A stretch of DNA of 27,613 bases from Perkinsus marinus ATCC 50983 (lineage: Eukaryota > Perkinsozoa > Perkinsida > Perkinsidae), in assembly GCF_000006405.1 (NCBI RefSeq), contig NW_003211193.1:139598-167210 (forward strand), in the 5' to 3' direction. Shown here piece after piece: positions 18,572 through 27,613 of the stretch. The position numbers were made by a program, and so were the translations under genes. The notes under the pieces were generated by a model. It searched no databases. It saw only the letters and a program-made list of their open reading frames with translations, and had not been told where the DNA came from. Each line of letters starts with the position of its first letter. Within the stretch, counting starts at the first letter, position 1.

Positions 18572-20209
18572 ATGTTGAACATCCTCCTCGTCGTCCTATT
18601 GATATGTGGTGTGGCTTGTACCTTCAAGATGGGCAACGTTCGCATGCAGATGAAGACGACACATTTCTGCAACCTCGACTTGAGGGACATCAAGGGGAAC
18701 CCAATGGCATGTCACATCTCCAAGGCTATGGAGACTGAAGGGCTGGTCCTACCTGGTATGGATGATAACAAGTCGTTCACCGTTCATCGAGACATCTTCG
18801 TCGTCAAGGACGGTCAAGCTGTAGTTCAAGCAGCGCCAAGTCACCCGTATCTGTATCTCCTTATGAGCCAGAACGACACCCACTTCAGCACCTTTCAACT
18901 CTTTAATAAACAGTCATTCCTCCTAGAGGAGGGAACCAGGCGAAAGAAGGATACACCCGATGGTCGCAGGCTCAATGCCAATCGTACACTCGAGGATGAT
19001 GGTTGGGTCTATAAAGGTTTGGTAGACGAAGGTGGACAGAAGCTTAGCAAATGGGTCAGAAGTGGAGTAGAAGGTGTTGATCCAAAATCCGGTCTCAACT
19101 TCACTGCCCTCGCTCAGACTGGTATGATCACTAACGCTTGGGTTCTCTATCTTGACAAGGATCAGAAGCAGATGGTGAAGATCTTGGGTATTAACACCTT
19201 CGAGAATGATAAAGTCTATCTCGAGTCCAACGTCACTCATTGGGAAGAGCTCGACGATGCATTAACTCTGGACGTTGCCATGAAGGATATTCACGCGGCG
19301 TATGATATCGTCAAGAGCGACAATCGGCTACCAGAGGAGGTAGAGGCTCCACAACTGGACGTTGAGTTCATCAAGACCCGCTTGGTTAGCGAAGAGGCTC
19401 GTCTATTCTTCAGCGATGGGAAGAGCCACGACTGGAGGTCGAACAAGACTCGTATTCGTGGAGATAAGTCGGTAGCACCGATCGATTACTTCCACCTCCC
19501 CAGTGGCTCTGCTGCACATAAGTTCTTCCTGTACAAGTATCACTCTTCTGTACAGGGGCAGGAGAAATTCGAGTTTCCATCGGCTTGCAAGAGCGGTGTG
19601 ACCAAGACGGTCAGTCCATTCTGCCTGTATGTTGGTTACGCCTCTAGCGACACGCTACTGGCCCTCGAGGTATATATGGCTTATACCGATGTAACCATTG
19701 AGGAAAATAGAGCACACCTCAACGTCACAGTCCATTTGAAGCAGCCGAAGACGGAGGTCCTACTCTTTGCTTTCGAAGCCGCTGGATGCGCCCTGGTTTG
19801 GGCTGCTGATATTGGCTTCGCAGGCTTGCGCATTCAAGTATGTCTTACCGGTGCAGGCCAAGGTGGGAATGGCACTTACTGGGGGAAAATAGCAATGTCG
19901 GTCGCGCTCATAATCACTGTTAAACCCTTTCCTTCGTTGAAAGCCACACTCTCTGGTCAAGTTGCGGTCAATGCTTCGAAAAATGGTGATATCAAAGCAT
20001 ATGGTGAGCTGGGCATTGATGTCTCGGCGGTAGCTGTCGGAGCGGGTATTTCCCTGGACATCTTCGGAAACACCGTTGATCATAAATCGGATATCTGGCA
20101 ATTCAAATCCCACTTCAATCTCAAGGTATGGGTCGACATTAAGATCTACAGCCATGAGTGGCCATGGAGTTGGACTATTTGGGAAGCTGGTCCAGTTAAA
20201 GTGCGATAA
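18572..20209 (+). CDS. Intronless secreted glycoprotein of unknown function (545 residues)
   Basis: A single uninterrupted frame of 545 codons. The N-terminus MLNILLVVLLICGVACTF is a clear signal peptide with likely cleavage around residues 15-17, so the mature protein is secreted or luminal. About nine N-glycosylation sequons are visible, for example NDT, NRT, NFT, NVT, NKT, NGT and NAS. There are few cysteines and no second membrane anchor apart from a hydrophobic patch near VLLFAFEAAGCALVWAADIG in the C-terminal third. The C-terminus is aromatic (EWPWSWTIWEAG). Codon use is smoother and more G/C-rich than the flanking spacers. I recognise no family; a lineage-specific secreted protein is my inference. 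The absence of introns contrasts with the intron-dense genes to its left. A possible polyadenylation context is AATAAACT at about 20286. Confidence 0.85.
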   Translation: MLNILLVVLLICGVACTFKMGNVRMQMKTTHFCNLDLRDIKGNPMACHISKAMETEGLVLPGMDDNKSFTVHRDIFVVKDGQAVVQAAPSHPYLYLLMSQNDTHFSTFQLFNKQSFLLEEGTRRKKDTPDGRRLNANRTLEDDGWVYKGLVDEGGQKLSKWVRSGVEGVDPKSGLNFTALAQTGMITNAWVLYLDKDQKQMVKILGINTFENDKVYLESNVTHWEELDDALTLDVAMKDIHAAYDIVKSDNRLPEEVEAPQLDVEFIKTRLVSEEARLFFSDGKSHDWRSNKTRIRGDKSVAPIDYFHLPSGSAAHKFFLYKYHSSVQGQEKFEFPSACKSGVTKTVSPFCLYVGYASSDTLLALEVYMAYTDVTIEENRAHLNVTVHLKQPKTEVLLFAFEAAGCALVWAADIGFAGLRIQVCLTGAGQGGNGTYWGKIAMSVALIITVKPFPSLKATLSGQVAVNASKNGDIKAYGELGIDVSAVAVGAGISLDIFGNTVDHKSDIWQFKSHFNLKVWVDIKIYSHEWPWSWTIWEAGPVKVR

Positions 20210-20677
20210 GTCGGCGAACACGTGTTGACGGTGTATCGAGGGCATAGTTGCAGTCCCATGTGAAAGCTGCGTGAGTATCTTGTATAATAAACTATTATGC
20301 TCTTATTATGTATTGAACTCTGTTGAAGAATAACGAAGCACACGTAGGGCCTACGTCGTAGGCTCGTGAAGAAGCATTTTGAGTCACATTGGTCGGGTTA
20401 GCCGATGAGTGGCACATCATGAGCCCGTTCTGATTCCGCTTTCGTTGTCCTAGCAGCTAGGACCTAGCTGATGCACTACGCTTCCAGCGGTTGATCCGCT
20501 GCAATCCCGTAGCTTAGCGCTCAGGAATCTCAGTTCATAAGTTAACCTACTCTTTTCAGATTGTTCTGTCGTGTTTTGACCAGTAAGGAGTATCACATAA
20601 CTAACCACATCATTCGACCCGAGCTGATCACCTATGTCAGAGCTAGACGACAAGGTGTACTTTGCAACACCTCCGAC

Positions 20678-20680
<3 letters not shown>
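20210..20680. other. Spacer between the secreted-protein gene and the (CTA)n/LINE block
   Basis: No exon, tRNA or repeat family member recognised. Its first 100 bp must include the 3' UTR of the secreted-protein gene. Confidence 0.5.

Positions 20681-20760
<80 letters not shown>
20681..20760. repeat. (CTA)n microsatellite at the LINE-2 5' junction
   Basis: About 26 CTA units, ending directly at the 5' truncation point of the LINE that begins ATGCGAGGCTCC. Confidence 0.95.
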
Positions 20761-20761
<1 letters not shown>

Positions 20762-21022
20762 TGCGAGGCTCCTTGATGAACGATTGAGTCTAGCTGTGAT
20801 TAGATCCACACCAAGAACTCACCCAGGTAATACTGATAACAAACGCAGCCGCCCGTCATGGTGGCATAAAGGCCTTGACACACTCCGTAAGGAATATCAC
20901 TCACTCAGAGCTTCCACAAGACGCCGGAACAGGGAGAACTGTGATAGTAACACATGCCAAATAGGGCTTAACCATGTGAAGAAACTAAAGCGGAAGTACT
21001 TCAATGCCATCAAGAAGGCCAA

Positions 21023-21100
21023 ACTCGACTCTGTCGAGAGAGACCTGCGATCCATGGACGAAACTGGCATGCACAGGCGCTTTAAGGCGAGGCCTCCTTG
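21023..21100 (+). repeat. 78-bp LINE segment, left copy
   Basis: Identical by eye to 23068-23145. It ends exactly at the CAGGGC terminus of the hAT element. Confidence 0.9.
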
Positions 21101-23067
21101 CAGGGCTTTATCTAGACCTTTTCATTGACGCACTTGCACTTAGCCCTCCATTTCATCGTGCACTCGCCGAGTGCCACTCGGCGAGTCACTGAGTGCCATT
21201 AACGAGCGAAACATTGATCCCTGGGCAGTCCAGAAATTAAACTCGTAATCGTGGAAAATTATTAAGTTTGTATCATAACTAATGACACCTTGTGACTGAT
21301 AAGGCCACTAAGTCTTAGTGACTAAGACGAGGTGGATATGCGCTTGCTATTTTTTTGTACCCAATGCTCCCACACTTCCTCTATGAAGCTCTCGTAGTCA
21401 GCTACAGCGGCCGGGGCCGCGTCTAGGCTTGGTAACGGTGGACCTTGCAGGCTTGCACGCATCAACTGGCTCAAGATTTCGCCAGAGAGCGGCCTGCGAT
21501 CACTGGCTAACCTAGTTGTTGAGCTGAAGCAGCGCTCCACAGAGGCGGTGGAAGAAGGTAAACACATGACAATAGCACAGATCTTGCAATGACGCGGAAA
21601 GAGGGAAACAAGTCGAGGATTGCCGAGGAACGCTTTATGGAAATCGCAATCCTCAGGAATAGACTCCATAGCAAGTTGTCTTTTCACGAACTCAACCTCC
21701 TTAACCAGAGCCTGTTTCCAGGAGCAAGATGCCCCATCCAATTTCACTGCAACCAACGCTGCGGTTGCTTCGGTCCAGCTGGGAGCATCAAATCGCCCAA
21801 GGGTCATCAAAAAGAGGACATCCTCCTGAAATCGGGATCGAAGCTCTGCTACCAAGTCACCAAGGTATGGGGAAACCACTTGAAATAGGGAGGGATCAGA
21901 CACACAGCTGCGGCGAGCGTTCGATGCTCTCACTTCTATCTTGTGGGATAGGTCGAGGTACTGGTCCTTGATCAGTCCTTCTAGTGCATCCTGACTGTCA
22001 AGCTCCGCTATGAAAGTTATCAGGTTGGTGGTGATATTTATGGCACTACTATATGAGATTCCCGTGGACTGAAACTTCGCGGACACTTCTGCCATCCCTC
22101 CTAGTACGTGGCGAAGGACGATCAAAAGCTGAATATTCATCTTATCAGTGAAGACCTTGATGAGACCCTTACAGCGGCTCCTATCTTCTCGCAAAAAATC
22201 CCGATCATGGGATATCTTGTCGAGAGTACGTAGCACGATTGGCAATACCTACAAGAGTAGTGGTAGTAGTAGTAGAGTTCCACTGTTGCGTAGCGGTACC
22301 TGAATGAGTCTTTCGACGGCATTGGCCGTCGATAGCCATCTGGTTGCTGCCACCTCTATCAGGCCTTTGTACCGCTCGTGGGGTTCTCTCAACTCAGCTG
22401 ACGCTGCCTTGAGCATGCTCAATTTCTTATTTGACTTAGAAAAGAGGGAATACAGTGATTGAATACTATCAAGACAATCGCTCACCATAGGATGTGGGCC
22501 GCGAGCAACAGTGCGAGCCACTAGTTGCAGACGATGGGCCCTACAATGCACGAACTTTACATTCGACCCCCAATTTTGTAAGATCTTTCCATATACACCT
22601 TCATTGCCCGAGCTCATGCTAGAGCAACCATCGAAGCTAACAGTGTGTATAGCAGAGATCGGAATACCACGATCACGAATGGCACGGTCAATAACATCGA
22701 AAATAGTCTCCGCTTTAGTGTTGGGAACAACCTGAACGTGTAACATTGTCTCCGTAGTCTTGACTTCATTATTCAGCTTGCCTCCTGGAGTATTGTCAGC
22801 AACAATGTGTCTTACGTAGATGCTAAGGACATTTTCACCGTGTGCGGATGTTTCATCGGCTAGAATGGCAACCTCACCAAAATTATCAATCGAGGTTGCT
22901 ATCGAAACAGAAGCACGATGATCGATAGTAAAGTTAATGGAGTCTATAACATCGGTGCTTGTCGTAGTGGACCGGTAGGTGGCATTGAGAGGCCTTGTTG
23001 CCGCGAAGGTCGCTAGTCTTGGGCACACCCGATAGAGAAGGTCCAAAAGAGTAGGGTACTTCGTGGT
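21101..23067 (-). mobile_element. hAT transposon fragment (one terminus kept, transposase 5' end lost)
   Basis: The left boundary is CAGGGCTTTATCTAG, a hAT-type terminal repeat, immediately after LINE sequence. The subterminal region has palindromes ACTCGCCGAG-TGCCA-CTCGGCGAGT (21162-21186) and CACTAAG-T-CTTAGTG overlapping GTCTTAGT-G-ACTAAGAC (21306-21328). The right end has no matching terminal repeat: transposase sequence runs directly into the second 78-bp LINE copy. The element therefore lost one end, including the transposase N-terminus and any BED-type zinc finger. Confidence 0.8.
21322..23067 (-). pseudogene. hAT transposase (DUF4371-type), N-terminally truncated, one short intron
   Basis: Two frames on the minus strand, 23067-22300 and 22248-21322, are separated by a 51-nt GT-AG intron (22299-22249) that contains a stop. 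Splicing continues VERLIQ into VLPIVLRTL in frame, about 564 residues in all. Family motifs: ILADETSAHGENVLSIYVRH, FDGCSSMSSGNEGVYG, FVHCRAHRLQLVA, ATRWLSTANAVERL and a C-terminal dimerisation region LPSSTASVERCFSSTTRLAS followed by DRRPLSGEIL. These match DUF4371/hAT transposases, which cut and paste via a DDE-like RNase H fold. The N-terminal DNA-binding finger is missing and upstream codons now come from LINE antisense sequence. The body otherwise looks intact. Confidence 0.85.
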
Positions 23068-23145
23068 ACTCGACTCTGTCGAGAGAGACCTGCGATCCAT
23101 GGACGAAACTGGCATGCACAGGCGCTTTAAGGCGAGGCCTCCTTG
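23068..23145 (+). repeat. 78-bp LINE segment, right copy
   Basis: Second copy of 21023-21100. The LINE reading frame resumes here and continues to 25732. Confidence 0.9.
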
Positions 23146-25922
23146 TCTTGCCACGTACGACAGCGCCGAGATACTAGACCACTTCTTTGGACTAAATGAG
23201 GAGTGCCCACCTGCTCCTGCGGCTGAGATCACGGATCCACCACCAACCTTGCTCGATGACCTGGGCGGCGAGATCACTGACCAGGACATTGAACCAGTAC
23301 TGTCGAGCCTAGCCACAAGGAAATCCTGCGGCTGGGATCAGATCTTCAATGAACATATCCAGTATGCATCCAAAAACTCTTCTTGGTTCAAGCCAGCTTT
23401 CAGGAGGATGGTAACTGCCATCCTTAACCTAGGACACTTTCCAAGGATATTCAAACGGTCTGACCTCTGCATGATATATAAAAACAACGGAAAAACTGGC
23501 TCAAAGGCCTGGAGGTCTGTAGCCTTGATGAGCTGTCTGGGAAAGACGGCGGAGGCCGTTATTAAGACGAGGCTTGTCGCCAGCCTAGGGCCTACACCTG
23601 CCCATATATACGGATACAGCAGTGGACGAAGCACAACCACTGCCGTCGATTACATATCAGGTCCTATTTTTGATCCTAGACATGAAAAGATGGTGACCAC
23701 AACATTTGATGTGTCCTCTGCCTTCGACAAGGTATCCTTCAGACACATCATCGATGAGGTCGTCGCCATCACTGAAGGTCCAGCCTGGGGATGCCTACTT
23801 AGCTCCTACCTACACGGACACCAAATCTTCCTGGACAACCGGCACACCTTCCGTGTGGCAGGTGTGGCCCAAGGAGGTGTCTTGGCACCGGTCTGCTTCG
23901 CGGCAGCCACCTGGCGCATGGGGGATCGGCTCCAGGCACTCACTGGCCCATACAGGATACGGGTTGCCATCTACGCTGATGACATTTGCGCCAAGATCAT
24001 TGCCAATGGGATACTTGGATTATCACAAGGTCTCAAGGACGCTGTGAGCGTCATCAAGCCTTGGACTGACAGCGCAGACCTACACCTGGATCCAGCCAAG
24101 AACGAGACCATCATAGACAGTGAGATCACAAGCGTCCTGCTCAAGGACCACCTGGAAGATACTGACATTCACTACATTGCGGAGAACACCAAGTCAAGTA
24201 TCAAGTGGTTAGGACTGTGGCTGACTCCACACAACAACTGGAGGACACACATAGACTATGCCATCGGGAAAGGTAAGCGTGCCTTGTCCATGCTGAGACG
24301 TTTGTTGATAAAGGACTGGGACTTCTCACCGAAGCTTGCACTGCTAGAATGGAAGGTGCATGTGATACCGACCCTTCTATATGGGTCGGAAATCTGGGGG
24401 GGTACAGCCTCCCGTAAATGGTATATCGAAAAATGTACCAAACTTGAAGCTGTATTCGCTCGCAAGCTCTTTGGGTTGCCTCGCTCAGCACCCAATGACC
24501 TTGCCTCGCGGATGCTAGCCACTGTCTGCGAGCCCATCTGGGTTCAGGCCAGATTAAGGTTCGCTTGCTACAAACTCCACAAGGCAGGATCGACGCAGGC
24601 ACCGGTGTCGGAAAACACTCGAAAGATCCTCGAAGGATGGGGCGTGGACTCCATCGAGGACAGGGAGACACTTTGCACTCCCGTCGACGGCATCAGTAAG
24701 TCTCCACCAGCTGGTGTGGTATTCAATATTGAAAACGGAGAACCACCGAACCCTCCGAAGAGAAGCACATTGTGCTTCTATTCGGATGGCTCGGTGGTAG
24801 ATCGCGGTAACGTAGCCGCGAAAACAGGCTGTGGTGTGATTAGATGTGCTCCAGAGGCTCCTCATGGCTACGAAGGCAAATCCTTCAACACCGGCCCCTA
24901 CTCCAACATCGCACAATGCGAGCTAGCTGGCATTGATAACTGTCTTCAGTGGGCACATGAACTACCACAAGACCAGGCTGACCTCTACATATGTCTGGAT
25001 TCACTGGCTGCCATCAGGGGGGTACAGAAGGCGTTCAATCAGAGGAACTCAAGATGCACCGAGTTGGTCCACTCCATCATACAGAAGACAGATGCGTGGG
25101 TTGAACACGCAAACGGTAAGGTGTTTTACTGGTGGGTCCGAGGGCACAGAGGACACCTGTACAACGAGCTGAGCGATGTCTTTGCGTCACGAGGGGCACG
25201 AGAGGGCGCCGCCACAATGACTTATATTGTGCGCAAGCCTCTGTCGTGCACCAAAGGTCAGATCATCAACACTGCACACCATGAGATGGAAGAACACTGG
25301 AGAAAAGTTCGTTGCACTAGAGCGGCTTCACGGATAGGTTTAGGCCTTGGCCGAAAACAACTGCTGAAAATTGTTAAAACTACTCTCAAATGGGGAGCAA
25401 AAGACAGGCGTAGATTGGCTGAACTGATAAGCTTTCACAGCAGCACTAGACACTATAGGCAGCATTTGACCAGCACGGTGATAGACACCAGGTGTAGATA
25501 CTGTTCTGAGTCGAGGGAGGACCTGGCGCACTTTTTCAGCTGCCCAGCTGTTAAGCTGAGCAGAATTCGTCGTAAAGTTTGGCCCGAGCACTATTCGGTA
25601 GATTTCCTGTCAGGGGAGAGGACTTCGAAGGGCATGGCTCTCATAAGAGATTCTCTCGTCGGCGCAGGCGAAACAGGTTTGAACCGCGTCAGGCGCTTCC
25701 TCAGGACGGTAGCGCCTTCGTGGAAGAGATAAGGAGATAACTGAGTTGGAACGTGGGAGTGGGCCCTACAGTAACAGGTTGTAACAGTTGGTATCGTACG
25801 TAAATTCACGCATGCTCATGAGTGATTGCGCACGCCGTCAGGCTCGTCGAGCCAGGGGCTATACGACCATACTGCAGAAGCAGGAGATGTCGTGCCCCCA
25901 GCACAAAACAAAACAAAAAAAA

Positions 25923-25923
<1 letters not shown>

Positions 25924-25999
<76 letters not shown>
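25924..25999. repeat. (CTA)n microsatellite between LINE 2 and LINE 1 copy 2
   Basis: About 25 CTA units, preceded by the A-rich LINE-2 tail and followed by ACTAGCACAACTTTCC, the 3' end of LINE 1. Confidence 0.95.
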
Positions 26000-26001
<2 letters not shown>

Positions 26002-27613
26002 GCACAACTTTCCATTCATTCAGTTAGCGTTTTTATCCAACTGAGGGACGTGCGCGCCTCGAATAACAGTAAATTTGTGTCATCGTGCTCTATTCTCAAC
26101 ATCATTACGAGCGCGCCTCCATACACCACCACGGTCCTCAAAATCTTCTCTAACCAGCTTCAACCATTTTGAGGACTCCTTAAACTCTGCCTCAACCCGT
26201 TACCTTTGTATGGACCCCTCTGGTTGTCTCGGTGCCTGGCCAAACCAGCGCAGACGCTTCTGACTCATCACCTGCCTCACTGTCCAACCTTCCAAGTTGG
26301 ACGGATGATTGGTACGTCTTATGGACGTACTGGTATTATGCAGCGGTTGGATGATCCAACCTGTCCAACCGCTGCATAATATCACCTCTCGATACTTTCC
26401 AATTGAACTCCCTCTCAATTGTATTTGCAAAGCCAACCTCATGTCTTTCCCATCTCAATACGTAAGAGACCAATCTATTATCACCCAACCACTACTGTAG
26501 TCTATCAATATCGCTCTTCACACATATCCATGTTTCCGAGTTGTAGAGTAGAACGCTTAGCATACAAGTTTTGAAGACATTTCTCTTCGTGCTACTCAAT
26601 ATACCCTTAGCTCTCCAAACCTTATTCAATTCATTGAAAACGCTCGTCGCTCTTTCTATCCGCCGGAATTTCTCTGCTCGCCTTCATTTTCGGAGTCAGC
26701 AATGTGCCAAGATATATTTCGGAGCTAACACAATTAAGTTCTTGTCTCTCTATGAATTTGATCGATACTCTCTCAATCTCTTCTCCAACAACCCCCCTCC
26801 TGTACATACCAACTTTCCTGCTCTTCCTCAGTGCTCTTGCTCCTTAGTAGTCATCTCACTATAGCTAGCACATTTTCCGAGTCGTGCGTGCATTCTCAAC
26901 GCCTTGTCACTATGAAAACTACTCCCATACAGTCTGCATTTCCATTCGTCTATCGATGAAACCGATCGATCAAAACCCAACCTCATATTTCTCAATTTAT
27001 CGCCATCCTCATCCTCAATCCATCCAGCCTTCTTACCGACACGTTTGATCACCGTGCCATCGTCATATATCATTTTATGTGAAAATCTATTCCCTCCTTC
27101 TAACAGTGAGCCACCCCTCATATGTTCCATCCTCTCATTTCACCTCCACTCTCTCCTCCTTCACCTCTTTCTGGACGAGCCTTCTCTCAGAGAAACCTTT
27201 CACCATTGCAACAGTCTTTTCCGTATTCACCTCCAATGCAACGTAATAAACTGCGGCTTGTAATTCTTGGAGGGAATCAACATCCTACACTGATCCTCCT
27301 GAAATATGCAGATAATCAGCATATCCCAGCCAGTTTACTAATATACCCTCCTCTTCACACGCTCTCATCGCGGCTCTCATGCAATGATCCAGTGCCAGCA
27401 CAAATACCACAGGAGACAAACATGACCCTTGTCTTACTCCGATTCTTTGAGCAAACGTTTCTGTCACCCTTCCCGTAGCGATATTTTGATTGCGATTCTC
27501 GAATTGGCACACAGCCTCTTCAAATTGAAGACTTCAATATATCCACTAAGCCTGGTGGAATATCACTCACTGATATATATTCTACAAGCTCAACTATCGT
27601 AAAGAGTCGAATG
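26000..27613 (-). mobile_element. LINE family 1, copy 2 (broken; runs off the right edge)
   Basis: Nearly identical to 13268-14813 of copy 1. It shares the same YADY replacement (27312-27323), the same stop after GGSV and the same frame changes; the finger-like part differs by one residue (ALRMH versus ALRIH). It also carries a private rearrangement of about 65 bp at about 26293-26360 with snap-back palindromes. The 5' part lies outside the window. Confidence 0.9.
26335..26380. repeat. 17-bp inverted duplication inside LINE 1 copy 2
   Basis: ATTATGCAGCGGTTGGA (26335-26351), a 12-nt loop, then TCCAACCGCTGCATAAT (26364-26380). Just upstream is GTACGTC-TTATG-GACGTAC. Copy 1 has only the single right arm at the matching place. 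Confidence 0.9.

Larger units (their letters stand above)
20761..25923 (+). mobile_element. LINE family 2 with reverse transcriptase, RNase H and CCHC (5'-truncated, split by hAT)
   Basis: The left part (20761-21100) codes for the linker after the missing endonuclease (RPSWWHKGLDTLRKEYHSL). After the inserted hAT DNA the frame continues to 25732. RT motifs visible: FDVSSAFDKV, GVAQGGVLAPVCF and YADD at 23972-23983. RNase H shows the expected acidic residues in YSDGSV, CELAG, CLDSLA and the HLYNELSD region. A CRYCSESREDLAHFFSC zinc knuckle (C-x2-C-x8-H-x3-C) lies near 25497-25547. The RT-RNase H-CCHC order fits the I/Tad-like LINE groups. ORF1 and the endonuclease are absent. The 3' UTR (25733-25923) ends A-rich (AAAACAAAACAAAAAAAAA) and abuts another (CTA)n array. 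The part right of the hAT insertion is one open frame, so this copy is probably young. Confidence 0.9.

Overview
The window is eukaryotic nuclear DNA from a unicellular, intron-rich organism. GT-AG introns are very frequent, most are 40-70 nt, and some are only 23-33 nt. There are microsatellites, non-LTR retrotransposons and a hAT DNA transposon, and no prokaryotic signals. The mix of coding style, secreted single-exon protein and short repeats seeded into introns made me think of a Perkinsus-like alveolate. That is an inference; no marker gene here proves it.

Layout, left to right. (1) 2-962: the last five exons of a gene that starts outside the window (150 residues visible, one membrane segment). 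(2) 997-1865: a 16-copy, 54-bp minisatellite. (3) 2530-4756: a nine-exon gene for a type II membrane glycosyltransferase resembling the glycosyltransferase domain of PLOD/procollagen enzymes. It is followed by four exons (5459-6190) coding for a cysteine-rich, hevein-like module, which may be its C-terminus or a separate small gene. (4) 6539-16962: a 30-exon gene (about 1,229 residues) whose reading phase agrees at every junction. It has a globular N-terminal part, an acidic/basic linker, long coiled coils and a basic tail. Its 25th intron is 3.0 kb and holds an antisense, broken LINE between (CTA)n arrays. (5) 18572-20209: an intronless gene for a secreted, glycosylated 545-residue protein of unknown function. 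(6) 20681-25923: a second LINE, with reverse transcriptase, RNase H and a CCHC motif, split by a truncated hAT element. (7) 25924-27613: a second copy of the first LINE, running off the right edge.

The most interesting signal is a family of about 150-170 bp elements (11 recognisable copies, both orientations). Ten of them lie inside introns or gene-flanking spacers of three different genes, with one end close to or at the 3' splice site. They behave like introners, meaning mobile elements that create introns. The same introns also hold a MITE family with GGAGTTTCACC terminal repeats and recurring tRNA-like T-arm fragments, so intron content here seems to be built from several small repeat families. 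Ultra-short introns of 23-33 nt are the second notable signal: removing them is needed to keep the reading frames open.
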